From an uncultured Pseudomonadota bacterium (lineage in GTDB: Bacteria > Pseudomonadota > Gammaproteobacteria > Methylococcales > Methylomonadaceae): a DNA stretch of 5,809 bases. The stretch covers positions 1-5,809 of the forward strand of contig CAJBJW010000057.1 in NCBI GenBank assembly GCA_903953455.1. The letters run 5' to 3'. The notes beneath the pieces are model-generated. The model had not been told where the DNA came from and did not search any database. It was given only the letters and a program-made list of their open reading frames with translations. Both the position numbers and the translations under genes were made by a program. Positions 5,377 to 5,809 of this stretch are shown here, piece after piece (within the stretch, counting starts at the first letter, position 1; every line of letters starts with the position of its first letter).

Positions 5377-5809
5377 ACGAAAATCGGGACTCAATGTTCA
5401 TGGGATTATATTGCTCGATAAACGTCTTGGCGTGTCGTCAAACAAAGCTTTACAAGAAGTTCGGCGTTTATTTAATGCGAATAAAGCAGGGCATACAGGC
5501 AGTTTAGATCCGCTTGCAACAGGACTGTTGCCTTTATGCTTTGGTGAAGCAACCAAAGTATCGGCGTTAATGCTTGATGATGATAAGCGCTATCAAGTCA
5601 CCATGAAATTAGGGGTGATGACGGATACCGGTGATGCAGAAGGGCAGGTAATTGAAACAAAACCTGTACCAGAACTTTCTATTGATCAAATTCAGTGTAG
5701 CCTTGAAAAATTCATTGGATTGCAAGCGCAGGTGCCACCTATGTATTCTGCCTTAAAGCTCAATGGCAAAAAGTTATATGAATTAGCACGCGAAGGGATT
5801 ACCGTTGAG
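5369..5809 (+). CDS. truB: tRNA pseudouridine(55) synthase, C-terminus cut by window edge
   Basis: Converts U55 in the T-loop of most elongator tRNAs to pseudouridine, in the cytoplasm. I translated this frame by hand: it is open from the GTG at 5369 to the right edge, 147 codons, roughly half of the about 314 residues of E. coli TruB. Motif I holds the catalytic aspartate, D47, in GHTGSLDPLATG (E. coli D48). Also present are GIILLDKRLGVSSN near the start, DKRYQVTMKLG, a TDTGDAEG segment, and PPMYSALKLNGKKLYELAR. The GTG start is supported by a GGAG 6 nt upstream and by an N-terminal length equal to the family norm. It overlaps the lpxH stop by 8 nt, so the two are probably translationally coupled. 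In E. coli truB sits elsewhere, near infB and rpsO, so the pairing with lpxH is a lineage-specific arrangement. Confidence 0.96.
   Translation, partial: MSKRKSGLNVHGIILLDKRLGVSSNKALQEVRRLFNANKAGHTGSLDPLATGLLPLCFGEATKVSALMLDDDKRYQVTMKLGVMTDTGDAEGQVIETKPVPELSIDQIQCSLEKFIGLQAQVPPMYSALKLNGKKLYELAREGITVE

Overview
The window is AT-rich (by eye well under 45% G+C) and carries E. coli-like versions of cysS, a PpiB-type cyclophilin, lpxH and truB. LpxH implies a Gram-negative lipid A maker. The divergent cysS / ppiB-lpxH arrangement matches the one known from E. coli. Together these point to a gammaproteobacterium of low G+C content; I cannot name the genus from sequence alone.

Layout. Positions 1-1370 hold three genes on the minus strand: a VOC (glyoxalase-fold) protein cut by the left edge, and two small exported proteins of unknown function (164 and 117 residues). 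The 164-residue protein has four cysteines spaced exactly ten residues apart. It is preceded by an extended -10 promoter with a nested palindrome upstream. Positions 1371-2043 contain no gene I can support: two short overlapping plus-strand frames of doubtful status, and two inverted repeats near the cysS 3' end. cysS (2044-3399) is on the minus strand and intact.

The right half is on the plus strand: an exported cyclophilin (3520-4101), an exported FKBP-type prolyl isomerase (4123-4602), a strong intrinsic terminator (4619-4661), lpxH (4675-5376), and truB, which overlaps lpxH by 8 nt and runs off the right edge. The two isomerases lie 21 nt apart and probably form one transcription unit for protein folding in the periplasm. 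lpxH and truB are translationally overlapped and form a second unit behind the terminator, serving lipid A synthesis and tRNA pseudouridylation.

Most of the window is conserved housekeeping. I see no defence island, mobile element, CRISPR array or RNA gene. The least explained material is the pair of small secreted proteins with their regulatory region, the cysS 3' inverted repeat, and the switch of the usual cytoplasmic PpiB locus to a signal-peptide-bearing cyclophilin followed by an FKBP.
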